A DNA stretch of 64,000 nt. It comes from Cruorifilaria tuberocauda (lineage: Eukaryota; Nematoda; Chromadorea; Rhabditida; Onchocercidae). Position 1 is the first letter of the stretch. The number at the start of each line of letters is the position of its first letter. The notes beneath the pieces were generated by a model. The model did not search any database and had not been told where the DNA came from. It was given only the letters and a program-made list of their open reading frames with translations. The stretch covers positions 186,001 to 250,000 of the forward strand of contig JABVXU010000026.1 in assembly GCA_013365365.1 (NCBI GenBank). Reading direction: 5' to 3'. Of this stretch, positions 61,310 to 64,000 are shown piece by piece. The position numbers and the translations under genes were made by a program.

Positions 61310-64000
61310 CTAATAATCACACCGGTTGTTGACAAATTGCTTGAACCGTATTTTCTGGAACTTACTTATAATCAAAATTTTTATTATCACTTTTTTTGCA
61401 ACGCTTTTTAAAATTTTATAAAAAATCATCGGCAAAAACCGAATTTAGATGATTTTTTTGTGATTTTAAAATTATTTGCTAATTCGATAACTTTTTTTTG
61501 ACAGTTTTAGTGTGAAAATATGATAAGAAAAATGACAAATGTCAACGGCAAATCTTACTGATCCATTGGTAGTATTGAAAGGAATTAAGCTTGAATTAGA
61601 TAATGACATTACTGTAAAAATGTAAATAACAAAATGTAAATAAGTAGAATTACATAATTGCAAATTATTTCCCACTTTATGCCTGCGATCAATAAAAGTG
61701 TTGTTAAAGAAAAATAGGATTTTTTGCAGATTTTGCTTCATTTATGAAATCCGGAGTGCGATTTTCATCATTTATGATTTAAAGTTCCTTTAAATCTGTA
61801 TCTCTCTCTTTTCTTCCTACTCACTACTATACGCTTTCTTCTGCTTAATTTTTCGAATTTTGATTGTGTATTTATAAAAATATAAATGGTGAATATTTCT
61901 TTCCAAGAAATATACCGTTACGGTATAATAATGGAAAAGGATAAAGCGAAGTGCTAATAATAGTACAGAACTGGCGATCTTAGTCAGTCTTTCTCGATCA
62001 AAAAGAATTTCTTTCATTCCATTTCATCGAATTTTAGAATAAATCTTGGTCTAATATCATTTACACATATACATACAATACTAGTTTTTTTATTAAGAGC
62101 TCACATAATCAATGAATATAAATTAATATTCGCTCTAAAATCTGTTGCTGAGAAATTTGAAGGAATTGAGAATAATCATCGTGAAGTGAAGTGTTGCACG
62201 TTACATTCATAAATTAGTAATATATCATAAGAAGAGATGATAATTTCAAATTATGAATTTTAAGATTTCAATGATAAATTTAACCAAGAAAATAGATGAA
62301 CAAAAGATAGAAATACTGATATTCCAGATCTTTGGTTTTTTAAAATTTATACTCTGCTTGATCAAATCGATCATTCGTTGATAGCATAGCATAAGCAGAT
62401 GAAATAATACTTACATGGAAAGAAAGAATGAAATTTTTAATTAAAAATCAGTGAAAATATATACTCGACTTATTATAAAATCCAAACATTTTTATAGAAT
62501 GCTACTTTCCCAAATATATCTTCAAGATGAAAATAAATTTAATTACGTAGAAGTGAATAATAACTATATGGAATCAAAGAAATTATATAGATATGTGAAT
62601 ATGCGATTCGAAAAATTTTTCCACGAAAATATTTCATTAAACTAAAATAGCTATTAGTTTGTCTGATGTAATTTTCAGATTTAAATAAATGAAATGAAAT
62701 TGCGTATAGAAAAAGTTGTTCAAAAACAAAAACTGCTTATAATGAAATTTAATCATTTATTGCACATAATAGATGAAGTAATTATTAAAACATAATGCTA
62801 AAACTATGCCGATAGTATCAAATTTTATTTGATAACTAATTATTTGGGTAAAATCAATATAACGGATAATTTTCGAAGTACAGTTTTCTGGTTACAATAG
62901 AAATGAGAAAGAAAATAGGCACAAAAAGGTAAAAATAGATATAAAATAATTGAACTGGTAGAAGCCGGACATTTATTAGTGAGTGGCAATGACCAATTGT
63001 GGTCCTTCCGAACAGACGAGATGATGACCAGTTAGCTCTTTATTGATGGTGACCCTTAGATTGCGTAATAGTGAAGGAATGAATGGGATGGGTCAGGATG
63101 AATATGCCGACAACTTCTCCCTCCACTTTTTACAATCGATCTCGGTAACTTATCTCTGTCATCTCTTAACACACAAATATGGCTTTTGGAATAGTGATAG
63201 GTTGAAATTATTTATAAACAAAAAGTGGAATAAGCAGCATGTAAATCTTTTGTTATTTCTCTAACTATAAAAATCAAATTTGAAATTCACTAAGATATAC
63301 AAAAGTGTTTTTAAATCTTTTTTCCTTCTTTCGAAAGAAGAATAAGGTTTTCAGCATACCTTTAAATATACTTCCATCTCTTCTTTTTCATATTGAATTT
63401 TTCGCAGATCTTTTTTTCGCATATCGAAAATTTGTCCAACTTTTATTGATTGAAAATAAATAGGAAAAATTTTTTAATATAAATTATTCATAAATTTCAT
63501 GTTTACCCTTTATTCTTTCTGTGAGATATTTATCGTAACTCTTTGTTCAAATGAAAATTATTTTCAAGAAAGAAAGAGAGGGAAACAAAAGGAAGGAAAA
63601 GAGTTAAAAAAATATGAAACTATAGTGAAGCATTAATTAAAACAATTCAGAATTCTTTTAATATCTTTGTAAGAAAGGAAAAAATGAAAAAAGGATAATG
63701 GGAAAAAGTAATCATTTATGATTTTACGACTTATGATATAATCAAAAAAATTGATAGATCAATGGCTGCCATCTTATACAACAAATGGTACCACAAATTT
63801 TGGAGATCGTTTAAAGTAGAGGGAAATTAGACTTTTCGATGGCTAAAATAATATTATGAAAATTTATTTCGATCCTTTCACATTCATTCATTACTGTTAT
63901 GAACTGTATTTGTGCCAGCCGGCCGCTTCCAACTGTTACCGATGGAAATTTTCACTTTCAATCTATTTTTTTGTGGCAAACTTTAAAACCAAACAAATTT
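61310..64000. other. Intergenic, no gene supported
   Basis: Right-hand end of the window. Short open frames only, with no splice-bounded conserved peptide. It is presumably upstream sequence of the Gln-rich gene. A GC-richer patch near 63915-63930 (GCCAGCCGGCCGC) could belong to a feature beyond the edge. Confidence 0.45.

Overview
The window looks like nuclear DNA of a nematode, most likely a clade III (filarial/spirurid-type) species. It is strongly A+T-rich. Genes are built from many small exons (about 40-370 bp), with short introns ending in the nematode-type acceptor TTTTCAG or TTTTTAG. Several start codons lie 8-97 nt downstream of an isolated acceptor with no donor needed before it, as expected for spliced-leader trans-splicing. 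The gene content is animal: a Polycomb-type chromodomain protein, an ADAR-family protein of the ADR-1 type, RMDN-type TPR proteins and a C2H2 zinc-finger protein. No tRNA, rRNA, CRISPR array, transposase or bacterial feature was seen. All gene models were assembled by hand, joining exons by splice consensus, reading-frame phase and family similarity.

Layout. 1-2274 (minus): 5' part of a C2H2 zinc-finger gene that runs off the left edge. 2275-10519: no supported gene; a long TG/TATG microsatellite at 8465-8829. 10659-14098 (minus): seven-exon chromodomain protein (393 aa). 14107-36958: about 22.8 kb with no supported gene, holding several TG, CT and GA microsatellites and a few unusually GC-rich or palindromic patches. 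36959-45633 (minus): seventeen-exon adr-1-like gene (885 aa). 45662-47186: divergent intergenic region. 47198-50798 and 51246-54230 (plus): two tandem paralogous RMDN/TPR genes (279 and 261 aa). 55698-56926 (plus): two-exon secreted cysteine-rich protein (244 aa). 58891-61275 (minus): Gln/Ser-rich low-complexity protein of unknown function (651 aa). 61310-64000: nothing supported.

Biology. The genes do not form an obvious pathway. The ADR-1-like protein is predicted to be an RNA-binding pseudo-deaminase: all three zinc ligands and the catalytic glutamate of ADARs are replaced. The chromodomain protein resembles Polycomb/CBX readers of H3K27 methylation more than HP1. The two RMDN paralogs share exon phases and may be co-transcribed, since they lie 447 bp apart in the same orientation with an internal trans-splice-like acceptor.

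The main candidates for a second look are the dead deaminase with four dsRBD-like segments, the recent intronic duplication inside adr-1 that copied the end of a coding exon, the Polycomb-type chromodomain gene in a nematode, and the apparently lineage-specific Cys-rich secreted protein with a duplicated module.
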